Source: Roseobacter sp. GAI101
Lineage (GTDB): Bacteria > Pseudomonadota > Alphaproteobacteria > Rhodobacterales > Rhodobacteraceae
NCBI RefSeq assembly: GCF_000156335.1
Contig: NZ_DS999213.1
Coordinates: 524,549-568,348 of the forward strand
Length of the DNA stretch: 43,800 bases
Direction: 5' to 3'
Below are positions 33,596 through 41,597 of the stretch, piece by piece (positions within the stretch are counted from its first letter, which is position 1; each line of letters opens with the position of its first letter). The position numbers were made by a program, and so were the translations under genes. The notes under the pieces were generated by a model, which saw only the letters and a program-made list of their open reading frames with translations, had not been told where the DNA came from and made no database searches.

Positions 33596-35126
33596 TTCTG
33601 TTGAAAAACTCTTCTTGATTTGAGGGTCTTCGGGTGATTCAATTTCCCCATAAAAGCGGGGGACTGGTCAATGATGGGACCGAAGCAGGAAGCACAGGCG
33701 GCGCTGTTTTATGAGTTTTCACTTGAGGATCATGTCCCGCAAGATCACCTATTGCGGTCGATTGATCGGTTTGTCGATTTGAGTGACATTAGGCAATATC
33801 TCGCAGAGTTTTACAGTCACACTGGCCGTCCATCGATTGACCCTGAGCTGTTAATCCGCATGCTACTGGTTGGTTATTGCTTTGGCATTCGGTCCGAGCG
33901 GCGGCTGTGCGAGGAGATTCATTTGAACTTGGCGTATCGCTGGTTCTGTCGCCTTGATCTGTCAGATCCGATACCAAGCCATTCGACTTTTTCAAAGAAC
34001 AGACATGGGCGTTTTCGTGAGAGCGCTCTGCTGCGGCATCTGTTTGAGAAGACCGTTGCGCGCTGCATTGCAGACGGTTTGGTGAGTGGCCAGCGCCTCG
34101 CAGCGGACGCCAGTCTAATTGAGGCCGACGCCAACAAACAGAACTCCACACCAAAGGAGGACTGGGATCACAGGGCAATTGACCCGAGCGATGCGCCCCG
34201 CGCGGTCAAAGAGTATCTGGACGTCCTGGACGATGCGGCATTCGGTGCTGCATCTGAAGTTGAGCCAAAGTTCACGTCCCACTCCGACCCAAGCAGCCAG
34301 TGGACTGCAGCCCGAAAAGGCCCTGCGTTCTTTGCCTATTCCACCAATTATCTGATCGATACCGATCACAGTGTCATCGTGGACGTTGAAGCGACCAGAT
34401 CGATCCGGCAGGCGGAAGTTCGATCTGTGCGCACCATGTTGGATAGGATCAAAGACCGGCATGATCTGGCACCCGAACGTCTCATCGCGGACAGCGCTTA
34501 TGGATCAGGGCCCATGCTCGGCTGGCTTGTAGATCGCAAAATCAATCCCCATATTCCGGTCCTGGATAAAGCTGGTCGCACCGACGGCACCTGGTCTCGC
34601 GCAGATTTTGAATGGGACGCCGAGAACAACCAATACATCTGCCCAGAGGGTGAACCCCTGAAGCAGTTCCGCCGAAACTATTCTGACCCCAACCGTGGGC
34701 CCACCGGCAAAGGCGTCGCCAAGTATCAGGCTCTGAAGCATACCTGTCAGGCCTGCCAATCAAAGATGAAATGCTGCCCGAATGCTGATGCCCGCAAGAT
34801 CACTCGCGAAGAACATGAAGATGCCCGCCAGGTTGCCCGCGACATTGCCAAGACCAAGCAATATGCGATCTCAATGAGGTTGCGAAAGAAGGTCGAGATG
34901 CTCTTCGCACACCTCAAACGCATTCTCGGCCTCGGAAGGCTCCGATTACGTGGACCATGCGGTGCAAATGACGAATTCCTACTCGCCGCAACCGCCCAAA
35001 ACCTCCGCAAACTGGCCAAGATCTTTCCTGCACCGCAGCAAACGCGCAAAGCCTGATAAGAAAGGTGCTTGCTCCCAGTTTGGAGCACCACTTTCTGCAC
35101 CGGCAACACGGTGTTTTTCCACAGAA
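33596..35126 (+). mobile_element. IS1182-family insertion sequence
   Basis: The transposase at 33671-35056 is flanked by imperfect terminal inverted repeats: TTCTGTTGAAAAACTC (33596-33611) and, inverted, TTCTGTGGAAAAACAC (35111-35126), 14 of 16 bases matching. The element is about 1.53 kb. Flanks ACGGCGAA on the left and TCGGCGGA on the right show no clean target duplication; the outer boundaries could shift by a few bases. It separates the integrase-Mob-AAA backbone from the hydrolase gene. Confidence 0.8.
33671..35056 (+). CDS. IS1182-family transposase
   Basis: 461 residues, complete. The N-terminus EFSLEDHVPQDHLLRSIDRFVDLSDIRQYLAEFYSHTGRPSIDPELLIRMLLVGYCFGIRSERRLCEEIHLNLAYRWFCRLDL is typical of IS1182 transposases. 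DDE candidates are Asp in RLAADASLIEAD, Asp in IADSAYGSGPMLGWL and Glu in KVEMLFAHLKRILGL. A four-cysteine region (CQACQSKMKCC) sits before the last motif. The frame is intact, so the element may be active. Confidence 0.93.
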   Translation: MMGPKQEAQAALFYEFSLEDHVPQDHLLRSIDRFVDLSDIRQYLAEFYSHTGRPSIDPELLIRMLLVGYCFGIRSERRLCEEIHLNLAYRWFCRLDLSDPIPSHSTFSKNRHGRFRESALLRHLFEKTVARCIADGLVSGQRLAADASLIEADANKQNSTPKEDWDHRAIDPSDAPRAVKEYLDVLDDAAFGAASEVEPKFTSHSDPSSQWTAARKGPAFFAYSTNYLIDTDHSVIVDVEATRSIRQAEVRSVRTMLDRIKDRHDLAPERLIADSAYGSGPMLGWLVDRKINPHIPVLDKAGRTDGTWSRADFEWDAENNQYICPEGEPLKQFRRNYSDPNRGPTGKGVAKYQALKHTCQACQSKMKCCPNADARKITREEHEDARQVARDIAKTKQYAISMRLRKKVEMLFAHLKRILGLGRLRLRGPCGANDEFLLAATAQNLRKLAKIFPAPQQTRKA

Positions 35127-35371
35127 TCGGCGGATTGCGGCCATTCGCTGCAAGTGCAAGATCTAAAGAGCAGCGCGAAGAATGCGGGCGCTAGGGGCAT
35201 CAGCCCGTTTTTCTGTTGTGCAAATGCGGCGAATGGCGGCAGTGAGCCCGAGTTGTGGTGTGCCGCAAATCCGTAAGATGTCCGCTGTTCGTCCGAGGGC
35301 CGTTGGTCAGTCGATGCTCTCGGTGGGTGGTCATCTGAAATTTAGACCTATTTGATTAAAAGCAACGAAAC

Positions 35372-35389
35372 GCAGAATTGAAGTTCTGC
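35372..35389. promoter_or_regulatory. Palindrome in the leader of the metallo-hydrolase gene
   Basis: GCAGAA (35372-35377) and TTCTGC (35384-35389) are separated by six bases and end 21 bases before the ATG at 35411. The shape fits a dimeric repressor site, but no regulator gene is adjacent. The 35127-35371 stretch to its left shows no gene. Confidence 0.35.
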
Positions 35390-35410
35390 ATATGAAACAA
35401 GGAATAACTC

Positions 35411-36382
35411 ATGACTTCTTTCGACCTTTCGCGCCGTGGATTGATTCTGGGTGCCGCGGGTGGGGCCGCCCTTCTTGCCGCCGGACGCCCACACCCCCTG
35501 CAAGCCGCGGCCCATGCAACGGCACCACTTCCAACCTTCTATGATCGTATGGTCGGCAATCTGCGCGTGACGACATTGCTGGACGGGTATTTCAAGCTCG
35601 ATCAGAATCTTGTCACGAACCTCGGGGACGAGCAAATCGCGGAAGGAATGAAGGCGGCCTATCTTGACCCCGCGAATCCGATTCCGCTGGCAATCAGTAC
35701 TCACGTCATTCGCCAAGGAGACCAGGTTAGCTTGATCGATGCTGGTGCTGGCGGTGCCTTTGGACCATCAGCAGGCCGGTTGCTCACATCGCTGGAGTCG
35801 CTTGGCGTTGCACCTGAAGACGTGACGCGCATTGTGTTGACCCACATGCACCCGGATCACATCGGGGGATTGATCGGAGATAATGGCCCGGTCTTCCCGA
35901 ATGCATCGTTGCATGTCAGCGAAACCGATCATGCCTTCTGGACGGACGAGACGATCGCGTCGGGTGCGCCGGAGTCGTCCCAAGGTTTCTTTGCCCTGGC
36001 ACGTGCTGTCAGCGAGGCCTACACTCAGCGAACTGAAATGTTTGGCGACAATACCGATCTTGGTGGCGGCCTCACCACGTTGGCAATGCCGGGGCATACC
36101 CCAGGACACAGTGGGGTCCGTGTGTCGGATGGCTCTGATCAGTTGGTCATATGGGGAGACAGCACAGCTTTGGCGTCGCTGCAGTTTAGCCACCCTGATG
36201 CCGGTATCGCCTTTGACGCAGATGGCGTGCAGGCCGCCGAGACGCGCCGCCGCGTCTTGGATATGGTGGTTGCCGACAAGATCGCCGTTGCGGGCACCCA
36301 TTTGCCGTTCCCTGGTATCGGTCATGTCGAAGAAAAAGACGGGGCCTTCGCTTGGGTTCCAGAAGAATGGCAGCACATATAA
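35411..36382 (+). CDS. Secreted MBL-fold hydrolase resembling methyl parathion hydrolase
   Basis: 323 residues from ATG 35411, with AAGGA upstream. The N-terminus MTSFDLSRRGLILGAAGGAALLAAG is a Tat-type signal (SRRGLIL), so the enzyme is exported folded to the periplasm. The zinc-binding signature THMHPDHIGGL lies near 144-154, with further ligands in MPGHTPGHSGV, IWGDSTALASLQF and AGTHLPFPGIGHVEEKDG. The last segments and the YDRMVGNLRVTTLLDG opening follow the methyl parathion hydrolase family closely, as recalled. Members hydrolyse organophosphates, lactones or other esters; the natural substrate here is unknown. The gene is bracketed by two IS elements, so it is cargo. Confidence 0.85.
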   Translation: MTSFDLSRRGLILGAAGGAALLAAGRPHPLQAAAHATAPLPTFYDRMVGNLRVTTLLDGYFKLDQNLVTNLGDEQIAEGMKAAYLDPANPIPLAISTHVIRQGDQVSLIDAGAGGAFGPSAGRLLTSLESLGVAPEDVTRIVLTHMHPDHIGGLIGDNGPVFPNASLHVSETDHAFWTDETIASGAPESSQGFFALARAVSEAYTQRTEMFGDNTDLGGGLTTLAMPGHTPGHSGVRVSDGSDQLVIWGDSTALASLQFSHPDAGIAFDADGVQAAETRRRVLDMVVADKIAVAGTHLPFPGIGHVEEKDGAFAWVPEEWQHI

Positions 36383-36502
36383 AGCAGTCGTCCCGCCAAG
36401 CTGAGAGTTGGTCGCGGATTTTCGGACCGGTTGTTACACTTAGGTAGCTAGTAAAGCACCTAGACGAAGATGACGAACCGGACACGCTACGCGTGCTGAA
36501 TG

Positions 36503-36538
36503 GCGCTGTCGGACCAATTCCAATTTGTCCGACAGCGC
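36503..36538. repeat. Perfect 12-bp inverted repeat in a gene-free gap
   Basis: GCGCTGTCGGAC (36503-36514) and GTCCGACAGCGC (36527-36538) enclose a 12-nt loop built of two CAATT-like halves. It stands in the 36383-36705 interval, where no gene is seen. No T-run follows. It might be a leftover IS end or a recombination site. Confidence 0.6.
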
Positions 36539-36705
36539 TACCAGGGCGACATCATGCTGACAACCCGCGCGATTGGTTCCGAAGGGTTCGGGCACGAGAA
36601 AATGCCCTGTCAGAGATGTCAGATTTTTCAAATTCACGAAAACAAGGCAGCACATTGCGCCGCCTCTCTTTGATCCAGCCTGGATTTTCGTCATCCCGTC
36701 GGACC

Positions 36706-36880
36706 TCAATGAGGTGTAGAGAGCCGTGCCTGGGATCTTGTCATCGCCATGATCTTTTCTTTTTGAGCCGGTTCCATATTGGCGAGGAAATCATTGGCAT
36801 TGTCATTGCCGAAGCGGACAATCGAATTGGTGACGCGAACCGCAGCTTCGTCCGCAGAACGTGAGTTCACTACCCCGGAG
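36706..36880 (-). pseudogene. Gene fragment cut by the IS21 element
   Basis: A minus-strand frame runs out of the IS21 left end and ends at 36706: VVNSRSADEAAVRVTNSIVRFGNDNANDFLANMEPAQKEKIMAMTRSQARLSTPH. Its codon use and even composition look coding, with a likely amphipathic helix, but it has no start of its own outside the IS. I read it as the 3' remnant of a gene whose upstream part was lost or moved. No matching 5' part was found on the other side of the IS. Confidence 0.35.
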
Positions 36881-36910
36881 TGTTGAATGTCATTGAGAAC
36901 TGACCCGGTA
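36881..36910 (+). repeat. Left terminal inverted repeat of the IS21 element
   Basis: Thirty bases starting TGTTGAATGTCATTGAGAAC and ending ACCCGGTA, identical in inverse to 39347-39376. A second, similar copy (TGTCACTGAGAATTGACCC, 36922-36940) follows inside, as the nested end repeats of IS21 elements do. Confidence 0.9.
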
Positions 36911-36984
36911 GCCCCATAAATTGTCACTGAGAATTGACCCATGTGAACACATTGCCCTGACGGTTTTGTTCAGGGAGACATGGA

Positions 36985-38523
36985 GTGATCGACATGGGAT
37001 TTTTGAGTGTTATTCGACGCTGGGCATTGCGTGACAAAATGCCGATACGAGAGATTGCGCGGCGCACTGGGTTGTCTCGCAACACCATCCGGAAGTACCT
37101 GCGTGAAGGCGCGGCCGAACCGACGTTCAAAACGCCGTCGCGTGCAAGCAAGCTGGATCCTTACGCGGATCGGTTGTCGGCGTGGCTTTTGGCCCAGACG
37201 CGGAAGTCTCGCAAAGAGCGGCGCAACGTTAAGCTGATGTATGAAGATCTGGTTAAGCTCGGGTACGATGGATCCTATGAGCGCGTCGCAGCCTTTGCGC
37301 GCGCGTGGCGTGCTGATCGACACCGTGCAGAGCAAACAACAGGGCGCGAGACGTTTGTGCCTTTGGTGTTCCAGCCCGGTGAAGCGTTCCAATTTGATTG
37401 GAGCGAAGACTGGGCCACGATTGGTGGCGAACGTGTCAAACTGCAAGTTGCACACACCAAGCTGTCGCACAGCCGCGCCTTTATTGTGCGGGCCTATCCT
37501 TTGCAGACACATGAGATGTTGTTCGATGCACACTGGCACGCCTTCCGCGTGTTCGGCGGTGTTCCCGGGCGTGGGATCTACGACAACATGAAAACGGCGG
37601 TCGACCGTGTTGGTCGTGGCAAGCAGCGCGATGTCAACGCACGCTTCAAAGCGATGGCCAGCCATTACGTCTTTGAACCTGAGTTCTGCAATCCAGCAGC
37701 GGGTTGGGAGAAGGGCCAGGTTGAGAAGAACGTCCGGGATGCCCGGAACCGGTTGTGGCAGGTCATGCCTGTCTTCAAGGATCTGAGCGAACTGAACCAA
37801 TGGCTTGAGGATCGCTGCATCGCGCTTTGGTCAGAGACGGCGCATCGAGAGTTGTCTGGTTCAATCGCTGATGTTTGGGAGGCCGAGAAGCCTGTGCTGA
37901 TGGTTCTGCCCCCAGCCTTTGACGGGTTTGTCGAACACAGCAAGCGCGTGTCACCAACATGCTTGATCACTTTCGAGCGCAACCGGTACAGCGTGCCTGC
38001 CAGTTTTGCGAACCGGCCTGTTAGCCTTCGTGTTTACCCAGAGCGTTTGGTCATTGTCGCAGAAGGGCAAACCGTCTGCATACATGAGCGCATCATTGAT
38101 CGGTCCCACCGCAAGCCCGGCAAAGTCATCTATGATTGGCGCCATTATCTGGCGGTCATCCAGCGCAAACCGGGGGCCCTGCGCAATGGTGCGCCGTTTA
38201 CAGAGATGCCCGACATATTCCGCCAGCTGCAGGATCACATGTTGCGCAAAGAAGGCGGAGATCGCGAGATGGTTGATATCCTGTCCTTGGTTCTACACCA
38301 CGACGAAAGCGCTGTGCTGCGTGCAGTTGAGCTGGCGCTAGAATCTGGGGTGCCAACCAAGACGCATATCCTGAACCTGCTGCACAGGCTGATAGACCCA
38401 AAGCAAACAGATCACCCAGAGATCGATCCACCAGATGCCTTGGCTTTAGAAACGGCACCGAAGGCAAACGTGGACCGCTATGACGATCTGAGACAGGCCG
38501 GAGGAAAGCGCAATGCGTCATGA
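36985..38523 (+). CDS. istA: IS21-family transposase IstA
   Basis: 512 residues from a GTG at 36985 (ATG at 36994 is an alternative). The N-terminal helix-turn-helix reads [24 protein letters not shown]. The DDE integrase core carries [18 protein letters not shown], then [17 protein letters not shown] and [19 protein letters not shown], giving Asp, Asp and Glu. A Mu-transposase-like beta barrel follows ([30 protein letters not shown]). It cuts and joins the element's ends. Its stop overlaps the istB start by 11 bases. Confidence 0.95.
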   Translation: MIDMGFLSVIRRWALRDKMPIREIARRTGLSRNTIRKYLREGAAEPTFKTPSRASKLDPYADRLSAWLLAQTRKSRKERRNVKLMYEDLVKLGYDGSYERVAAFARAWRADRHRAEQTTGRETFVPLVFQPGEAFQFDWSEDWATIGGERVKLQVAHTKLSHSRAFIVRAYPLQTHEMLFDAHWHAFRVFGGVPGRGIYDNMKTAVDRVGRGKQRDVNARFKAMASHYVFEPEFCNPAAGWEKGQVEKNVRDARNRLWQVMPVFKDLSELNQWLEDRCIALWSETAHRELSGSIADVWEAEKPVLMVLPPAFDGFVEHSKRVSPTCLITFERNRYSVPASFANRPVSLRVYPERLVIVAEGQTVCIHERIIDRSHRKPGKVIYDWRHYLAVIQRKPGALRNGAPFTEMPDIFRQLQDHMLRKEGGDREMVDILSLVLHHDESAVLRAVELALESGVPTKTHILNLLHRLIDPKQTDHPEIDPPDALALETAPKANVDRYDDLRQAGGKRNAS

Positions 38524-39304
38524 TCCTGCAGGGGCTTCCATTATCATCATGCTGCGCAGTCTCAAACTGCACGGCATGGCGCATGCGGTCGATGACCTGG
38601 TCACACAAGGTGTTCCGGCGTTTGAGGCGGCCACCCCAATGTTGTCCCAACTTCTCAAGGCGGAAATGGCGGAACGAGAAGTGAGATCCATTGCTTACCA
38701 CACGAAGGTGGCGCGCTTCCCATCCTACAAGGACCTCGCGGGTTTTGACTTCGCCTCAAGCGACATCAACGAAGCCACCGTCCGGCAACTCCATCGTGGC
38801 GAGTTCATAGAAAATGCGGAAAACGTCGTTCTGATTGGCGGACCTGGCACCGGCAAAAGCCATGTCGCCACGGCTATCGGCGTGCAGGCAATCGAGCACC
38901 ACAGACGCAAAGTGCGTTTCTATTCCACCGTCGAATTGGTCAACGCGTTGGAGCAAGAAAAGGCCCTCGGAAAGGCTGGCAAGATGGCTGAGATGCTCAC
39001 CAAAATCGACTTAGTCATCCTTGACGAGCTTGGCTACCTGCCGTTCAGCCCGTCCGGCGGCGCTCTGCTGTTCCACCTTCTGAGCAAACTCTATGAGCGC
39101 ACCAGCGTCGTCATCACGACCAACCTCAGCTTCAGTGAGTGGGCGCAGGTCTTCGGCGATGCAAAGATGACAACAGCACTCCTCGACCGGCTCACCCACC
39201 GCTGCCACATCCTTGAGACTGGAAACGACAGCTATCGCTTCAAAGCCAGTTCAGAGGCAGCAAAGAAAACCACAGAGGAGGCCACCACATTGACCAAAGC
39301 ATAG
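38513..39304 (+). CDS. istB: IS21-family helper ATPase IstB
   Basis: 263 residues, a DnaC-like AAA+ ATPase. Walker A is [17 protein letters not shown] (about 105-120), Walker B is [32 protein letters not shown], and sensor 1 is [18 protein letters not shown]. The arginine finger lies in [21 protein letters not shown]. It helps IstA choose and load the target DNA. It is translated by overlap with istA. Downstream lie the inverted inner and outer end repeats of the element. Confidence 0.95.
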   Translation: MRHDPAGASIIIMLRSLKLHGMAHAVDDLVTQGVPAFEAATPMLSQLLKAEMAEREVRSIAYHTKVARFPSYKDLAGFDFASSDINEATVRQLHRGEFIENAENVVLIGGPGTGKSHVATAIGVQAIEHHRRKVRFYSTVELVNALEQEKALGKAGKMAEMLTKIDLVILDELGYLPFSPSGGALLFHLLSKLYERTSVVITTNLSFSEWAQVFGDAKMTTALLDRLTHRCHILETGNDSYRFKASSEAAKKTTEEATTLTKA

Positions 39305-39346
39305 CCGCCGATACATAACTAAGAGCGGGTCAAATCTCGGTGACAA

Positions 39347-39376
39347 TACCGGGTCAGTTCTCAATGACATTCAACA
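39347..39376 (-). repeat. Right terminal inverted repeat of the IS21 element
   Basis: Exact inverse of 36881-36910. An inner copy lies at 39327-39345 (GGGTCAAATCTCGGTGACA, inverse orientation). Confidence 0.9.
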
Positions 39377-39511
39377 ATTCCGATTAACCAAGTCTCAGAA
39401 ATTTCTTTGCCGCAAAATATTCGGTCCGAAATTATTCCTAACCCCAGACGAAGGGGCCGACAGGAAGCCCGCGGGACCTGTGAAATTTCAATGTAACCGA
39501 AGGACCATACC

Positions 39512-39994
39512 ATGAACACCCCAAAGAAAATGAACACCGAAACTGCAATCGCTGCCGCTCAGGCTGCCCGTGCGGAAAAGGAGGCCTTGGCGGCAGAAAA
39601 CGCGCGCAAGGCGGAGGATGCGAGAAAGACGTTGCTCGCCACCGACTCCGGCTTTCGTGCCTATGATCGGTTCCTGAATATGACGGGAAAGCGGGCGGTC
39701 AAGTCCAACGAAATCACCAAGGCGACGCTGAAGGCCATGGGGGAGAACCTGCACCATTGGCTCGAACATCAGCCGGAGGATCTCTGTGCTGAGGTCTTCA
39801 CGGCCATGGAGTTCGGCGCCACGCAGGCCGATGCAAAGCGCATTGCCAAGCACCCGCTGCGCCCTGCGATCGTGACTGAAATGGTCGCGATCAAAGCGGC
39901 GGAAGCCAAGGCGGCAAAAGAAGCCCAAGCGCTTGCTGACGCAGCCGAGGCGGCACGAAAGGCCGATGACAACGACACGCCCGAAGACGCTTGA
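39512..39994 (+). CDS. Hypothetical protein with an Ala/Glu-rich coiled-coil N-terminus
   Basis: 160 residues from ATG 39512, with GAAGGA upstream. Residues about 8-45 (TETAIAAAQAARAEKEALAAENARKAEDARKTLL) and about 125-155 (KAAEAKAAKEAQALADAAEAARKADD) are Ala/Glu/Lys helices likely to coil. Between them is a less repetitive domain, DSGFRAYDRFLNMTGKRAVKSNEITKATLKAMGENLHHWLEHQPEDLCAEVFTAMEFGATQADAKRIAKHPLRPAIV. I recognise no family. The charged ends suggest an oligomeric cytoplasmic protein. It stands between the IS21 element and the small twin gene, about 230 bases from the latter. Confidence 0.75.
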   Translation: MNTPKKMNTETAIAAAQAARAEKEALAAENARKAEDARKTLLATDSGFRAYDRFLNMTGKRAVKSNEITKATLKAMGENLHHWLEHQPEDLCAEVFTAMEFGATQADAKRIAKHPLRPAIVTEMVAIKAAEAKAAKEAQALADAAEAARKADDNDTPEDA

Positions 39995-40223
39995 TCCGAC
40001 CTTACGCTCCTCACGTGCCGATAAACGGTGCGTGAGGGGCGACAAACACCCGACACCTACGACGCTAAGATCATTCAATTTCTCAATTTCAGATCACACC
40101 GATTTAAAGCTTTCTTCACGTTCTCCGAGCCAAGTTCAACACGGGAACAAAGCAGGTCTTTCGTAAGCATCTTTTCCGGAGAAACCAGTCGCGTTCAAGC
40201 GGTGGTCCGGTGCGGAGACCGAA

Positions 40224-40499
40224 ATGCCGACAGCACACGATGCGCGGGAGCATGCCTCTCGCACATGTCGGAGCACCACTTCTCAGGATTGCTCCGGCAA
40301 TGCTCGCCAGGCAGAGATCCGGCGGATCTCCGATGCAAGGGACCGGGTTGCCGATCTCGTTGCATCCGAACAGTTCTGGCTGATCCCAATCTTCGAACGT
40401 CTCGAAGATGAACTCGAACGGCTCGTCGGGCAGGAAGACGCAATCTCCCGCGCCCGACGCATCGCCGAAGAAAACGCCGCCCGGAAACGGGCGGCGTAA
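40224..40499 (+). CDS. Small island protein, twin of the protein at 30126-30374
   Basis: 91 residues from ATG 40224, with GGAGACC just upstream. The first 30 residues are polar, with two Cys; then QAEIRRISDARDRVADLVASEQFWLIPIFERLEDELERLVGQEDAISRARRIAEENAARKRAA forms a helical, charged domain. It shares the (L/Y)IP(I/V)FERLE(D/Q)EL core, the following D-x-I-x-RAR and the leader GGAGACC with the gene at 30126-30374. Function unknown; the arginine-rich tail hints at nucleic-acid contact. It is the last confident gene of the island before cyoA. Confidence 0.75.
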   Translation: MPTAHDAREHASRTCRSTTSQDCSGNARQAEIRRISDARDRVADLVASEQFWLIPIFERLEDELERLVGQEDAISRARRIAEENAARKRAA

Positions 40500-41369
40500 C
40501 TCTTTGGGGACGGGAAGAAGACAGACATGAAGGGCTACACAGAACCGCGTGAGGCAAGAGCGGCACGGTGCGCTCAAGTCCGGAACGCGCTTATAGTGCG
40601 TTTTGGACAGGCGCGGTGAAGGGCTCCACCGGACGTACGTTCAACACGCGGCGAACGGCAGAAAAGAGCCCAAACTACCGAATGCTGCGGTCCATATCGA
40701 TGTCCGTAAAGCCGACCGAAACCGTCATTCAGAGGGCTTGGTGAGTTTGTCCCGTGATGGAATGGAACGATTGATATTTGAGCCCAAAGGTTTGATGGGC
40801 TTCGTGTGCACCATGTGTGCGATAAGACCTCGCCGCCACGCGCGTCATTTCGGGCGCGTGGCTACCCCTGCTTCGCGACCGGCCTGCATCCTGAGAAGCT
40901 TGCCTCTAAGTACAGGTGGATTGCCTTGGGGGCGGGCGATGCCCGGCCTGAGCCCATGGCACCTGACACTCATTCCCGCCAGTCATTGTGCGAGTGAAGA
41001 AGGTCCGGTATAGGCATCTGCGCAATGATACCCACCAACTGGGTGATGCGCATTTTAGAGGAATGGAGCCGAACCAGGATTCTACGAAATCCCGATGATC
41101 GGTTTGCAGTACTGGGTCGCTCAAAAACGATGTGTGTTCTGAAGGCATGAACGTCGCGTTTCGTTTCGGCTTTGCGGATCAGCAGGGGCACAAGAACACA
41201 AACTTACCTTTCAACGCCGTTTATGCGATCCGCAAGATCGCGTGACAGATTACCTGGCTGAGAGATGCGTTACCCACTCCCTATTGACGGAACACCATCG
41301 AATTTCAGAGACTAAGCGCCGCAACTTTACTTTTTTTCAAACTTCGCGACAGGACTGGTTCTGGCTCGG
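40500..41369 (+). other. Gene-poor interval before the quinol oxidase genes
   Basis: About 870 bases in which no frame on either strand has both a plausible start site and protein-like composition. Frames such as 40603-41013 (plus) and 40970-41191 (minus) are rich in Arg, Pro, Ser and His and look like chance. It may hold decayed genes and the promoter of the cyo operon. No terminator, CRISPR or tRNA was seen. Confidence 0.5.
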
Positions 41370-41597
41370 ATGTTTCAAGGCAGGAATGACGGGCCCGGTG
41401 CTTCTCTTGCATCGACTGAAAATCGGACTGAGCTGGAGGGGCAGGTGCCGCTATCCACGATCGACATTGCTGACGGCTGGACCGAGCGTCTTCAAGACGG
41501 GGCGGCTGCGGGCGTCGGAACGCGCGAGGCGTGGATGCAGAGCCCGTGTTTCGGAGCGACAGCCGCTGATCTGATGAACGGGCGTAGGGCTCAATGA
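41370..41597 (+). CDS. Possible small or truncated gene coupled to cyoA
   Basis: 75 codons, ending in a TGA that overlaps the cyoA ATG (ATGA). Most of the frame, from ENRTELEGQVPLSTIDIADGWTERLQDGAAAGVGTREAWMQSPCFGATAADLMNGRRAQ, has a protein-like composition. The first residues do not, and no good ribosome-binding site precedes the ATG at 41370. It may be the tail of a gene whose beginning was lost. No family recognised. Confidence 0.3.
   Translation: MFQGRNDGPGASLASTENRTELEGQVPLSTIDIADGWTERLQDGAAAGVGTREAWMQSPCFGATAADLMNGRRAQ

Larger units (their letters stand above)
36881..39376 (+). mobile_element. Complete IS21-family insertion sequence
   Basis: 2,496 bases with perfect 30-bp terminal inverted repeats that start with TG and end with CA, inner copies of the repeats, and the two overlapping genes istA and istB. 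All parts look intact, so it could be active. The flanks (CCCCGGAG on the left, ATTCCGAT on the right) show no 4-8-bp target duplication, unlike a fresh IS21 insertion. A later deletion or recombination next to the element would explain that. Confidence 0.93.
28635..41593 (+). mobile_element. Mobilizable genomic island at tRNA-Ser (right end not located)
   Basis: The left boundary is the tRNA-Ser gene, followed by a tyrosine integrase, candidate oriT, MobV relaxase and AAA+ ATPase, then two IS elements, a secreted hydrolase and orphan genes. Unlike the dense, overlapping genes to the left, this part has long gaps and broken frames. No second copy of the tRNA 3' end was found up to 43800, so the stated right end is only where recognisable cargo gives way to cyoA. 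cyoAB may itself be cargo. Confidence 0.6.

Noticed and set aside
33586..35136. Target-site duplication around the IS1182 element
   Set aside because: CGGCGA on the left and CGGCGG on the right are similar but not identical, and their place relative to the imperfect terminal repeats is ambiguous.
36493..36864. Plus-strand frame between the hydrolase and the IS21 element
   Set aside because: Arg/Ser-rich, no ribosome-binding site, crosses the perfect inverted repeat, and lies opposite the more coding-like minus-strand fragment.
40603..41013. 136-codon plus-strand frame in the gene-poor interval
   Set aside because: Composition is dominated by Arg, Pro, His and Ser, no family pattern, no good start site. 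The minus-strand frame at 40970-41191 fails for the same reasons.
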